A DNA stretch of 64,000 bases from positions 4,159,001 to 4,223,000 of the forward strand of contig NZ_RJUU01000001.1 of assembly GCF_003751445.1 (NCBI RefSeq), in the 5' to 3' direction. A program made the position numbers and the translations under genes. Positions 7,944 through 17,304 of the stretch are shown in pieces. The notes beneath the pieces were generated by a model. The model made no database searches. It had not been told where the DNA came from and saw only the letters and a program-made list of their open reading frames with translations. Numbering within the stretch: the stretch's first letter is position 1; each line of letters opens with the position of its first letter. The DNA is from Streptomyces sp. 840.1 (GTDB taxonomy: Bacteria > Actinomycetota > Actinomycetes > Streptomycetales > Streptomycetaceae).

Positions 7944-9194
7944 TCAGGCGTTCGTGGTGCTCACCTGGAGCTGCTTGATGCCGTTCAGCCAAGCCGACCG
8001 CAGCCGTCGCGGATCGCCCACCAGGCGCAGGCCGGGCAGCACGTCGGCGATGGCGTTGAAGATCAGGTCGATCTCCATGACGGCGAGGGACTTGCCCAGG
8101 CAGAAGTGCGGACCGCCGCCGCCGAAGCCGAGGTGCGGGTTGGGATCGCGGGTGATGTCGAACTCCTCCGGGCTCTCGAAGACCTCGGGGTCGTTGTTGG
8201 CCGAGGAGTAGAACATCCCGACCCGGTCGCCCTTCTTGATCTGCTGCCCGCCCAGTTCGAGGTCCTGGGTGGCGGTCCGCTGGAAGGAGACCACCGGCGT
8301 GGCCCAGCGGACGATCTCCTCGGCGGTCGTCCCGGGCCGCTCGCGCTTGTACAGCTCCCACTGCTCGGGGTGGGTGAGGAAGGCGTGCATGCCGTGGCTG
8401 ATCGCGTTGCGGGTGGTCTCGTTTCCGGCCACGGCGAGCAGGATGACGAAGAAGCCGAATTCGTCCGAAAGCAGGTTGCCCTCGCCCTCCGCGGCGACCA
8501 GCTGGGAGACGATGTCCTTGGCCGGGCACTCCTTGCGCGCCGCCGCGAGGTTCATCGCGTACGAGACCAGCTCCATGGCCGCCTCGGCGCCGATCTCCTC
8601 GGTGATCGCGTACTCCGGATCGTCGTACGAGGCCATCTTGTTGGACCAGTCGAAGATCCGGCTGCGGTCCTCCTGCGGTACGCCGATCAGCTCGGCGATG
8701 GCCTGGAGCGGCAGTTCGACGGCGATGTTGTTGACGAAGTCGAAGGAGCCGTCGTCGTCCGAGGCGGCCAGCGCCGTCTCGACGATCGAGCGTGCCCGGC
8801 TGCGCAGCGCCTGCTCCAGCGAGCGGACGGCGCGCGGGGTGAAGCCCCGCTGGACGATCTGGCGGACCCGGGTGTGCTCGGGCGGGTCCATGTTCAGCAT
8901 GATCATCTTCTGGACGTCGATCTGCTCGCGGCTGATCGTCTCGTTGAAGCGGATGACCGCGGTGTTGGTGTTCGACGAGAACAGCTCGGGGTGGGTCGAC
9001 ACGTACTTGACGTCCGCGTGCCGGGTGACGGCCCAGTAACCCTCGTCGTCGAAGCCGGAGATGCCGGCGGGCTGGGTGCACCACCAGACCGGCGCGGTCT
9101 CCCGCATCCGGGCGAACTCCGGGTGCGGGATGCGGGATTGGAGCAGATCGGGATCGGTGAAGTCGAACCCTTCGGGCAGATGGGGGCAGGGCAT
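7944..9194 (-). CDS. cyp125: Cytochrome P450, CYP125-like steroid C26/C27 hydroxylase
   Basis: A 416-residue soluble P450. The I-helix AGNETTR lies at about 256-262, the ExxR motif at 293-296, and the haem-binding segment FGGGGPHFCLG has its ligand at Cys365. Beyond the generic P450 motifs it follows M. tuberculosis CYP125A1 closely as I remember it: PPGFDFTDP-like start, MLNMDPPEHTR, RGFTPRAV, ELPLQAIAELIGVPQEDR, DEFGFFVILLAVAGNETTRN, EEIVRWATPV. CYP125 oxidises the terminal carbon of the cholesterol side chain. ATG 9194 has GGAG about 9 nt upstream; a TTG at 9200 is also in frame. It is divergent from the thiolase gene across about 300 nt holding two KstR-type sites. Electrons could come from the ferredoxin at 24858. 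Confidence 0.92.
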   Translation of the reverse strand: MPCPHLPEGFDFTDPDLLQSRIPHPEFARMRETAPVWWCTQPAGISGFDDEGYWAVTRHADVKYVSTHPELFSSNTNTAVIRFNETISREQIDVQKMIMLNMDPPEHTRVRQIVQRGFTPRAVRSLEQALRSRARSIVETALAASDDDGSFDFVNNIAVELPLQAIAELIGVPQEDRSRIFDWSNKMASYDDPEYAITEEIGAEAAMELVSYAMNLAAARKECPAKDIVSQLVAAEGEGNLLSDEFGFFVILLAVAGNETTRNAISHGMHAFLTHPEQWELYKRERPGTTAEEIVRWATPVVSFQRTATQDLELGGQQIKKGDRVGMFYSSANNDPEVFESPEEFDITRDPNPHLGFGGGGPHFCLGKSLAVMEIDLIFNAIADVLPGLRLVGDPRRLRSAWLNGIKQLQVSTTNA

Positions 9195-9265
9195 CGGCAA
9201 CTCCAGGTCGGTCCGAGAGCCGCCCGAGCGATGCCTGACGACCCATCAGAAGTTGCCCGAAAGGT

Positions 9266-9279
9266 AGTAACGAGTTCTA
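9266..9279. promoter_or_regulatory. KstR-type operator candidate, CYP125 side
   Basis: The sequence AGTAACGAGTTCTA fits the mycobacterial KstR consensus TnnAACnnGTTnnA except for the first base. It lies about 70 nt upstream of the CYP125-like start codon, inside a GTAG/CTAC-flanked segment. The identification depends on a KstR-like repressor being encoded at 39745-40356. Confidence 0.5.
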
Positions 9280-9423
9280 CAACTGACAAGGGGTGTGGCC
9301 CGATCTGTTGCGTGAAGCATCCGTGAACCAGGCCGGTTTGTGGTGGGTGCTGGCAGTGAAGCATGGGCAAGGTCCGTGCAAGCCCCTTGCGTACCGGGGG
9401 TAATCCTCATAAGACTGCACGAA

Positions 9424-9445
9424 GAACTAGAACGCGTACTAGTTC
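9424..9445. promoter_or_regulatory. KstR-type operator candidate, thiolase side
   Basis: GAACTAG (9424-9430) and CTAGTTC (9439-9445) form an exact inverted repeat around aacgcgta. Inside it, TAGAACGCGTACTA (9428-9441) fits TnnAACnnGTTnnA with one mismatch. It lies about 50-75 nt before the thiolase start, just downstream of a plausible -10 region, which is where a repressor would act. Confidence 0.6.
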
Positions 9446-9482
9446 CTTCCGTGGGCGCCGGGACGCCTCTGCGGAAGTGTGA

Positions 9483-10676
<1,194 letters not shown>

Positions 10677-10781
10677 CGCCCGGCCGCGCGGGGGCCGGCC
10701 CCCGGCCCGGTGGTGCGGTCAGGTGCACCCCGGTGCGGGGGCGTACGCGGATGTCGGCGGCGCCCCCGGCTGCCTAACTTC

Positions 10782-12080
10782 ATGGTCATGGAAAACAACG
10801 CGAGCAACTCCGCCCGGACGACCGCCGCCCGACGCCTCCTGGCCGCCGCCACCGTGGTGGTCCTCGCCGCACTGGGCACGGTTCCCGCCTCGGCGGCCGG
10901 GCACTCCGGGTCCGGCCGCCAGGCCCCGGCGCGCCACACGCCCGCACCCGCCGCCGCCCACCACGACGAGCGCGGCGGACTCCTCGCCCTCACCCCGGTG
11001 GCCCGCGTCGGCCGGGCGGGCGTCGCGGACTTCCTCGCCACGGCGGGCATGGACACGGCCACCGTCCGGCACGGTGTCCTGGCCTACCGCCTCACCTACC
11101 GCACCGTCACCCCGCAGGGCGCTCCCACCACCGCCACCGGCCTCCTCGTGCTCCCCGAGGGCGGCGCGCACCGGCTGGACCTGGTCTCCGACACCCACGG
11201 CACGATGGTCCACCGCGACTACGCGCCCTCGGTCGGCGAGGACTCCGGCCGCTACGCCTCCTACCTCCAGGCCTCGGCCGGGCGGGCGGTCGCCGCGCCG
11301 GACTACCTGGGGCTCGGCAAGGGACCCGGATTCCACCCGTACATGGACACCCGGTCCGCCGTCACCGCGACGCTCGACATGCTCCGCGCCTCGCGCACCG
11401 CCGCCCGGCGGCTGGGCCGGCCGCTCACCGGCGACGTGTACGCGAGCGGCTTCTCGCAGGGCGGCCAGGTCGCCATGGCGCTCGGCAAGGCCCTTGAGGG
11501 CGGCGCCGACCGGCGCTTCACCCTGCGGGCCCTGGCCCCCGTCTCGGGGCCCTACGACATCGAGCACGCCGAGATGCCCGGCACCTTCGACGGCAGCATC
11601 AACGACACCAGCGCCCTCTTCTACATGACGTACTTCCTCACCGCGCAGAACCGGATCCACCCGCTCTGGAAGGACCCCTCCGAAGCCTTCCGGAAGCCCT
11701 ACGCGGACATCGTCGAGGGCCTCTTCGACTCCGGCCACACGGAGGAGGAGATCTTCATGTCGCTGCCCGGGACGCTGAGGGAACTGCTCACGGACGACTA
11801 CTACGAGGCGATCCGGCACCCGGCCGGCGCCCTGCTCGCCGCCGTCCGCGCACAGGACGGCAACTGCGCCTGGAAGCCGGACGTCCCGGTGCGGCTCTAC
11901 TCCTCGTCGGGCGACACCGACGTACCCATCGCCAACGCCCGCAACTGCGCGGCCGACCTGGCGAAGCGGGGCGTCCGGGCGCCCGTGACCGACCAGGGCC
12001 CGGCCGGCCACAACGAGACGTACCTGAAGTCGGGTCCGCAGATCGTGCGCTGGTTCGACGCCGAGTCGGCCCGGCACTGA
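10782..12080 (+). CDS. Secreted alpha/beta hydrolase (lipase/esterase-like)
   Basis: About 432 residues with a signal peptide (ARRLLAAATVVVLAALGTVPASAA). The mature part is an alpha/beta hydrolase of the secretory-lipase type: VAAPDYLGLGKGPGFHPYMD before the nucleophile elbow, then the elbow GFSQGG with its serine. A later SGDTDVPIANARNCA probably supplies the acid, and GPAGHNETYL near the C-terminus the histidine. It probably hydrolyses extracellular esters; the substrate is unknown. ATG 10782 and ATG 10788 are both possible and neither has a clear ribosome-binding site. The gene follows the thiolase by about 105 nt and is likely a separate unit. Confidence 0.82.
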   Translation: MVMENNASNSARTTAARRLLAAATVVVLAALGTVPASAAGHSGSGRQAPARHTPAPAAAHHDERGGLLALTPVARVGRAGVADFLATAGMDTATVRHGVLAYRLTYRTVTPQGAPTTATGLLVLPEGGAHRLDLVSDTHGTMVHRDYAPSVGEDSGRYASYLQASAGRAVAAPDYLGLGKGPGFHPYMDTRSAVTATLDMLRASRTAARRLGRPLTGDVYASGFSQGGQVAMALGKALEGGADRRFTLRALAPVSGPYDIEHAEMPGTFDGSINDTSALFYMTYFLTAQNRIHPLWKDPSEAFRKPYADIVEGLFDSGHTEEEIFMSLPGTLRELLTDDYYEAIRHPAGALLAAVRAQDGNCAWKPDVPVRLYSSSGDTDVPIANARNCAADLAKRGVRAPVTDQGPAGHNETYLKSGPQIVRWFDAESARH

Positions 12081-12095
12081 TCCCGGGCGCGCACG

Positions 12096-12132
12096 CCGAC
12101 AGCCCCGGCCGCGTTGCGGTCGGGGCTGTCGG
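12096..12132. terminator. Hairpin terminator between convergent genes
   Basis: CCGACAGCCCCG (12096-12107) pairs exactly with CGGGGCTGTCGG (12121-12132) around a 13-nt loop. It lies 15 nt after the esterase stop and 30 nt from the transglycosylase stop, so it can serve both genes. Confidence 0.8.
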
Positions 12133-12161
12133 GTTCACCGGCGGACGGAGTCCGGGCCGGC

Positions 12162-12602
12162 TCAGTACCAGCTGTTGGCCTGCCAGAACGACCAGGCGCC
12201 GCACGGGCTGCCGTAGCGGGAGTTCATGTAGTCCATGCCCCACTTGATCTGGGTGGAGGCGTTGGTCTGCCAGTCGGAGCCGGCGGACGCCATCTTCGAA
12301 CCGGGCAGGGCCTGGACCAGGCCGTAGGCGCCGGAGGAGGCGTTGGTCGCGCTCGGGTTCCAGCCGCTCTCGTGGCTGACGATGTTGCTGAAGCACTGGA
12401 ACTGCGACTCGTCACCGATCATCTGCCTGGCCGTGTCCTGGGCACTGCCGCCGGAGGACGTCGGCGCGGCGGACGGGGCCGCCATGGCTGAGGTCGCGCC
12501 CACGGCCACACCGCCGACGCTCAGGAGGACGGCGGCGCCGGCCATGACGGTCTTGCGACGGGCGTTGCGGGGCTTGGCGACAAGGGTGCTGGCGAACGAC
12601 AC
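12162..12602 (-). CDS. Secreted transglycosylase SLT-like protein
   Basis: A 146-residue exported protein. A signal peptide (MAGAAVLLSVGGVAVGATSAMAAPSA) is followed by a short linker. The compact SLT-type lysozyme-like domain contains the catalytic-glutamate region SNIVSHESGWNPSATNASSGAYGLVQALPGSKM and ends CGAWSFWQANSWY. These small secreted transglycosylases cleave peptidoglycan during growth or germination in actinomycetes. The start is GTG at 12602 with only a weak AGG upstream. The gene is followed by the terminator at 12096-12132. Confidence 0.85.
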   Translation of the reverse strand: MSFASTLVAKPRNARRKTVMAGAAVLLSVGGVAVGATSAMAAPSAAPTSSGGSAQDTARQMIGDESQFQCFSNIVSHESGWNPSATNASSGAYGLVQALPGSKMASAGSDWQTNASTQIKWGMDYMNSRYGSPCGAWSFWQANSWY

Positions 12603-12906
12603 ATTGAACCTAACGTCGGGAACGGATGGGCCGCCTGCCGGTCCGAATCCTGCCTGGCCCGGTGCTCGTTGACCGCTGTCCGTATCCGGTGGACGCTGCG
12701 GTGCTCGGCGACGTCAACCAGTGTTAGCGGCGCCGTTCAGCCACCGCAACGACCCCCGTTACGACCCCGCATCGCACCCAGGACCGAAGGTCCCGAACCA
12801 CCCCAAAACGCTTCATAGCAGGTCGGAGGGGATGCCAGGGAGGCCGCAGCACCTGCGCGACGGCTCCTATTCCGCTTCGTACAGGACCAAGGTCCTGTGG
12901 GTGCCC
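12603..12906. other. Intergenic region, 304 nt, with one hairpin
   Basis: No gene is convincing here. It is the leader of the transglycosylase gene and the trailer of the ECF operon. It contains ACAGGACC-AA-GGTCCTGT (12881-12898), 9 nt past the stop of the ECF S component and a likely terminator for that operon. A smaller GGACC-GAA-GGTCC hairpin lies at 12781-12793. Streptomycete cell-wall hydrolase leaders often carry a c-di-AMP riboswitch, but its conserved blocks are not recognisable here. Confidence 0.6.
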
Positions 12907-13734
12907 TCACTCGCCCGGGACGTCGAATGTGACCTGGGCCTCGAAGTTGGCGCGCCTGGTGGCCCGCCGCAGCGCCTTCAGCAGCGCCGCCCCGACCGTC
13001 AGCGTCAGTACGACGGTGAGCACGGCCCGGCCCAGGTCCCAGCCGGCCGAGGTGGCCGTGCAGTAGGCGAGGAAGCGCACCAGGTTGTCGCCCAGCGGGT
13101 CACCGGGGTGGAAGGAGATTCCCGAACCGAGGCCCGGCACGATGGTCCAGCCGTACAGATTCATGACCGTCCCGTACGCGAACGCCGCCACCGCCCCGTA
13201 GCCCGCCAGCATCAGCAGCTCGGCCCGCCCGCGCAGCCGGTCCGGTGCGGGCAGCAGGCCCGCGCCCATCGTGAACCAGCCCATCGACAGCATCTGGAAC
13301 GGCATCCACGGGCCCACCCCGCCGGTCAGCAGCGCGGACGCGAACATCGTCACCGAGCCGAGCACGAAGCCGAAGCCCGGCCCCAGCACCCGCCCGCTCA
13401 GCACCATCAGGAAGAACATCGGCTCCAGCCCCGCCGTGCCCGCCCCCAGCGGCCGCAGCGCCGCGCCGACCGCGGCCAGCACCCCCAGCATCGCCACCGC
13501 CTTCGCGTCCAGCCCGGCGTCCGCGATCATCGCGACCACCACCCCGACCAGCAGCGGCAGCAGCGCGGCGAACAGCCACGGCGCGTCCTGCGCGTGCGCG
13601 AGACCCGAATCGGCCCCGGCCAGCAGCGGCCAGCCGAAGGCGACCACGCCGATCGCGCTGATCAGCACCAGCGCGGCGACGGCCCGCGGCCCGAGCCGCA
13701 CCGGCCGGGCACCCCGGCCCGTCGTGCCGCTCAC
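12907..13734 (-). CDS. ECF transporter S component (predicted cobalamin-specific)
   Basis: A 275-residue membrane protein with about six or seven helices. It is the substrate-binding (S) subunit of an energy-coupling-factor importer: AAVGAALRPLGAGTAGLEPMFFLMVLSGRVLGPGFGFVLGSVTMF and a second conserved LTGGVGPWMPFQMLSMGWFTMGAGLLP block, as in CbrT/QueT-like S components. It is the last gene of the cobalamin-riboswitch operon. Its GTG overlaps the ATPase stop by 4 nt (GTGA), so translation is coupled. The family does not fix the ligand. Cobalamin or a precursor is inferred from the riboswitch. Confidence 0.85.
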   Translation of the reverse strand: MSGTTGRGARPVRLGPRAVAALVLISAIGVVAFGWPLLAGADSGLAHAQDAPWLFAALLPLLVGVVVAMIADAGLDAKAVAMLGVLAAVGAALRPLGAGTAGLEPMFFLMVLSGRVLGPGFGFVLGSVTMFASALLTGGVGPWMPFQMLSMGWFTMGAGLLPAPDRLRGRAELLMLAGYGAVAAFAYGTVMNLYGWTIVPGLGSGISFHPGDPLGDNLVRFLAYCTATSAGWDLGRAVLTVVLTLTVGAALLKALRRATRRANFEAQVTFDVPGE

Positions 13735-15455
13735 GCGCCACCCCCCAGCGCCGCGCCCACCTGGGACACGGTGAGCCACTCCTGCGGGGCGAGGATCTTC
13801 GAGATCTGCGGGGCGAACGCGGGGGACGACACCACGACCTCCGGGGTCGGCCCGTCCGCCACGACATCGCCGTCGGCCAGGATCACCACCCGGTGCGCCA
13901 GCTCGGCGGCCAGCTCCACGTCATGGGTGGCCAGCACGATCGCGTGGCCCTCGGCCGCCAGTGCGCGCAGCACCCCGACGAGCCGGGCCTTCGCCGCGTA
14001 GTCCAGACCCCGGGTCGGCTCGTCCAGGAGGAGCAGCGGGGGCCGGGCGGTGAGTACGAGGGCGAGGGCCAGGGCGAGGCGCTGGCCCTCGGAGAGATCA
14101 CGGGGGTGGGTGTCGTCCGGTACGCCGGGCAGCAGCTCGGACACCAGGGCCCGGCAGCTGCCCGGCGCGGCGCCCGCGTCGGCGTCCGCCGCCGCGCACT
14201 CGGCGGCGACCGTGTCCGCGTACAGCAGGTCGCGCGGCTCCTGCGGTACGAGGCCGACCCGGCGCACCATCTCGCGCGGCGGCGTGCGGTGCGGGGTCCG
14301 GCCGCCGACCAGGACGCTGCCGGAGGTGGGCTCGACCATGCCCACGAGGGCGGCGAGCAGGGTGGACTTGCCGGCGCCGTTGCGTCCCATGAGCGCGACG
14401 GTCTCGCCGGGCGTGACGGTGAGCGTGACCCGGCGCAGCGCCTCGATCCGGCCGCGCCGCACCCCCAGGCGTTCGATCCGGGTGGTGGCGTCGGTGACCG
14501 GTCCGGGCGCGGCGGTCACCTGCGGGCCGCGCCCGAGGAGCCTGGCCAGGCCGGAGCGCCGGGCGGCGGGGCGGGGCGCGGGGCCCGTCCCGGCCGGCAG
14601 CCGGGGCCCGGCCGTGCCGGAGACCGGTCCGGGCCGCTCGCCCGCCAGCGCCTCGCGCATGCCGGCGGCCCGCCGCCGGGCGTCCCGCACCGAGAGCGGC
14701 AGCGGGTCCCAGCCCGCGAGGCGCCCCAGCGCCACGACCGGCGGGTGCACCGGCGAGAGGGCCATGACATCGGCGGGGGTGCCCATCACGGGGGCGGCGC
14801 CCGGCGCGGGCAGCAGGACGACCTGGTCGGCGTACTGCACGACGCGCTCCAGCCGGTGCTCGGCCATCAGGACCGTCGTGCCCAGGTCGTGGACGAGCCG
14901 CTGGAGCACCGCGAGGACCTCCTCGGCCGCCGCCGGGTCCAGCGCGGACGTCGGCTCGTCCAGGACCAGCACCCGGGGGTGCGGGGTGAGGACGGAGCCG
15001 ATCGCGACCCGCTGCTGCTGGCCGCCGGAGAGCGTGGCGATCGGCCGGTCCCGCAGCCCGGCCAGGCCCAGCAGGTCGAGGGTCTCCTCGACCCGCCGCC
15101 GCATCACGTCCGGGGCCAGGCCCAGCGACTCCATGCCGTACGCCAGCTCGTCCTCGACCGTGTCGGTCACGAAGTGGGAGAGCGGGTCCTGGCCCACCGT
15201 GCCGACCAGATCGGCCAGCTCGCGGGGCTTGTGCGTACGGGTGTCGCGCCCGTCCACGGTGACCCGGCCGGTCAGCCGGCCCCCGGTGAAGTGCGGCACC
15301 AGCCCCGACACGGCACCCAGCAATGTCGACTTGCCGACGCCCGATGGGCCGACGAGCAGCACCAGCTCACCCTCGGGAACGGTCAGGTCGACCCCCGACA
15401 GGGCGGGGCGCCCGGCCCCCTCGTACCGCACCGAAACATCGTCGAACCGGATCAC
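13731..15455 (-). CDS. ECF transporter fused A-A' ATPase
   Basis: A 574-residue protein with two complete ABC ATPase domains in one chain, replacing separate EcfA1/EcfA2. Domain 1 has Walker A GPSGVGKST (36-44), signature LSGGQQQR and Walker B VLVLDEP. Domain 2 has Walker A GRNGAGKST (about 357-365), the variant signature DLSEGQRL and Walker B LLLLDEP. A proline-rich linker of about 60 residues separates them. It energises the T and S subunits. GTG 15455 overlaps the EcfT stop by 4 nt, and its own stop overlaps the next start by 4 nt. A short conserved-looking tail (SSPAFAPQISKILAPQEWLTV) follows domain 2. Confidence 0.92.
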   Translation of the reverse strand: MIRFDDVSVRYEGAGRPALSGVDLTVPEGELVLLVGPSGVGKSTLLGAVSGLVPHFTGGRLTGRVTVDGRDTRTHKPRELADLVGTVGQDPLSHFVTDTVEDELAYGMESLGLAPDVMRRRVEETLDLLGLAGLRDRPIATLSGGQQQRVAIGSVLTPHPRVLVLDEPTSALDPAAAEEVLAVLQRLVHDLGTTVLMAEHRLERVVQYADQVVLLPAPGAAPVMGTPADVMALSPVHPPVVALGRLAGWDPLPLSVRDARRRAAGMREALAGERPGPVSGTAGPRLPAGTGPAPRPAARRSGLARLLGRGPQVTAAPGPVTDATTRIERLGVRRGRIEALRRVTLTVTPGETVALMGRNGAGKSTLLAALVGMVEPTSGSVLVGGRTPHRTPPREMVRRVGLVPQEPRDLLYADTVAAECAAADADAGAAPGSCRALVSELLPGVPDDTHPRDLSEGQRLALALALVLTARPPLLLLDEPTRGLDYAAKARLVGVLRALAAEGHAIVLATHDVELAAELAHRVVILADGDVVADGPTPEVVVSSPAFAPQISKILAPQEWLTVSQVGAALGGGA

Positions 15456-16618
15456 ACCTGCTCCTCGAAGCCTGTGGGGGAAGGCGGGACGGGCGCGACC
15501 AGCGCGGGCAGCAGACCGATCAGCACCGCGGCGGCGGGCCACAGCGGCAGCACCGGTGCGGTCAGCGGTACGACCCCGGGGTGCAGCGCCGCCGGATCCA
15601 CGGCGCCCGCCCGGATCATCGCCACCGCGACCGCCGCACCGGAACCCGCGACCAGCCAGGCCCGTACGCCCCACCGGTCGGGCCGGTAGCGGGTCCGCAC
15701 CGAACGCGCCCCGCCGAGCCGCAGCCCGGCCATCGCCGCCACCAGCCCGGCGATCAGCAGCGGCAGCCCGTACACGGCGCCCTGCGCGGCCAGCAGCCCG
15801 TAGGTGCCGGCGCAGACCCCGAGCAGCCCGCCGAGGGTGAGGACGTTGGTGGTGTGCCGGACGGCGGCGGGCACCTGGGCGGTACGCCCGTAGCCGCGCG
15901 CGTCCATCGATGCGGCCACCGCGACCGACCGTTCCAGCGCGCCCTCCAGGACCGGCAGCCCGATCTGGAGCACGGCCCCGACCCCGCCGGTCGCCCGGCC
16001 CCGAAGCCGCCGGGCGGTGCGCAGCCGCACCACGTCGGCGACCAGGTTCGGCGCGAACGTCATCGCGACGACGACCGCCACCCCGGCCTCGTACAGCGCA
16101 CCGGGCAGCGACTTCAGCAGCCGGGCCGGATTGGCGAGCGAGTTCGCCGCGCCGACGCAGATCAGCAGGGTGGCCAGCTTCGCGCCGTCGTACAGCGCGA
16201 ACAGCAGTTGCTCGGCGGTGACCCGGCCGCCGATCCGCACCCCCTTCGCCCAGTCCGGCAGCGGCACCTCGGGCAGGGTGAACACCACGTGCGTGCCGGG
16301 GATCGGTGAGCCGAGGAAGACCGAGAACAGCAGCCGCACCCCGATGACGAACAGCCCGATCTTGATGAACGCCGCGTAGGAGCGGGCCCAGGGCGCGTCC
16401 GTGCGGCGCGCGGCCACCACGTAACCCGCCACGCCCACCAGCAGGCCGAGCAGCAGCGGATTGGTCGTCCGGGACGCGGCGGTGGCGAGTCCCAGCGCCC
16501 ACAGCCACCAGGCCCCGGCGGGCAGCGCGTTGCTCCGGGTCGCGGCGGGGGCGCGCCAGACCGGGGCCGGGGCGACGGCCGCCGGGGCGCTCCCGGTGCC
16601 GTCCGTCGAGCCGTTCAT
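15452..16618 (-). CDS. ECF transporter transmembrane T component (EcfT/CbiQ-like)
   Basis: A 388-residue membrane protein. Its CbiQ-type coupling motif is visible as VAASMDARGYGR (the Ala-Arg-Gly coupling-helix signature that docks into the ATPases), preceded by RTARRLRG, the other basic coupling segment. It is longer than a usual EcfT (about 260 residues): after the coupling motif there are four or five further hydrophobic segments. The ATG overlaps the preceding stop by 4 nt (ATGA). It is the scaffold linking the fused ATPase and the S component in the same operon. Confidence 0.9.
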   Translation of the reverse strand: MNGSTDGTGSAPAAVAPAPVWRAPAATRSNALPAGAWWLWALGLATAASRTTNPLLLGLLVGVAGYVVAARRTDAPWARSYAAFIKIGLFVIGVRLLFSVFLGSPIPGTHVVFTLPEVPLPDWAKGVRIGGRVTAEQLLFALYDGAKLATLLICVGAANSLANPARLLKSLPGALYEAGVAVVVAMTFAPNLVADVVRLRTARRLRGRATGGVGAVLQIGLPVLEGALERSVAVAASMDARGYGRTAQVPAAVRHTTNVLTLGGLLGVCAGTYGLLAAQGAVYGLPLLIAGLVAAMAGLRLGGARSVRTRYRPDRWGVRAWLVAGSGAAVAVAMIRAGAVDPAALHPGVVPLTAPVLPLWPAAAVLIGLLPALVAPVPPSPTGFEEQV

Positions 16619-17304
16619 CCGCGGCGGCGGCGGGCCTGTGCGACTGCGGCGATGCCGAGCAGGAGGACGGCGCCGACCCCGAACAGCACCCCGGCGGACG
16701 GACCGCCGCCGGAGCCGCCGCTGCGGGCGGCGGCGGAGGAGGCCGACGCGGGTGCGGACGGGTCCGCGGTCGCCCGGCCGCTCTCGGTGCCGGTGGTTCC
16801 CGAGACCTGCTCACCGCAGCCCGCGACCGGATAGCCGGAGATCGCGCACAGCAGCGCGTCACTCCCGTAGCGCAGCGGCTTGGCCACCGATGCGAGGGCC
16901 TCCGCGCTGCTGGCGTCCTTCGGGACCCGCGCGCACGCGGTGCGCAGCGCGGGCGGGGTCTCGCCCTGCGGCGCGTCGGCGGCGGTGCCGGAGTCGATGA
17001 CGAGTGCGATCCGCTTGGCGTTGTCCCGGGCCGGGGTGCCGGCGCAGATCGCCCCGAAGTCGGGGGAGCGGCGCGGCTTCGCCGCGTCCTGCGAGTCGGC
17101 GCTCACGGCGAACCGGAAGCCCTGCACCGAACCGTCGTCCGGCCGGACCAGGGACGGCCCCTGGGTGGCGTACGCCCACCCGCTGCCGGAGCCCTCCCAG
17201 AAGGACCAGTAGCGGTAGCCCGCGGCCTGGGCCGTACCCGTGCCGAGCACGGCCAGGACGGCGCCCAGGACCACCAGCAGCACGGCGGTCCGGCAGCCCC
17301 TCAC
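16615..17304 (-). CDS. SCO2322-like anchored extracellular protein with DUF4430-like start
   Basis: A 229-residue protein. A signal peptide (RTAVLLVVLGAVLAVLGTGTAQAA) is followed by YRYWSFWEGSGSGWAYATQG and a run ending DGSVQGFRF. That layout resembles the YWS..G.W....G...V.DGD...W/F pattern of DUF4430/transcobalamin-like C-terminal domains. The rest holds four or more cysteines, a Ser/Ala/Gly-rich stalk and a C-terminal membrane helix with RRRR. It matches what I recall as the SCO2322 protein family, whose function is not established. The GTG overlaps the upstream stop by 4 nt. A part in surface ligand capture is my inference from the operon and the riboswitch. Confidence 0.75.
   Translation of the reverse strand: MRGCRTAVLLVVLGAVLAVLGTGTAQAAGYRYWSFWEGSGSGWAYATQGPSLVRPDDGSVQGFRFAVSADSQDAAKPRRSPDFGAICAGTPARDNAKRIALVIDSGTAADAPQGETPPALRTACARVPKDASSAEALASVAKPLRYGSDALLCAISGYPVAGCGEQVSGTTGTESGRATADPSAPASASSAAARSGGSGGGPSAGVLFGVGAVLLLGIAAVAQARRRRG

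Noticed and set aside
12603..12906. c-di-AMP (ydaO) riboswitch before the transglycosylase gene
   Set aside because: Such leaders are common for streptomycete wall hydrolases, but the conserved blocks of that aptamer could not be found on the minus strand.
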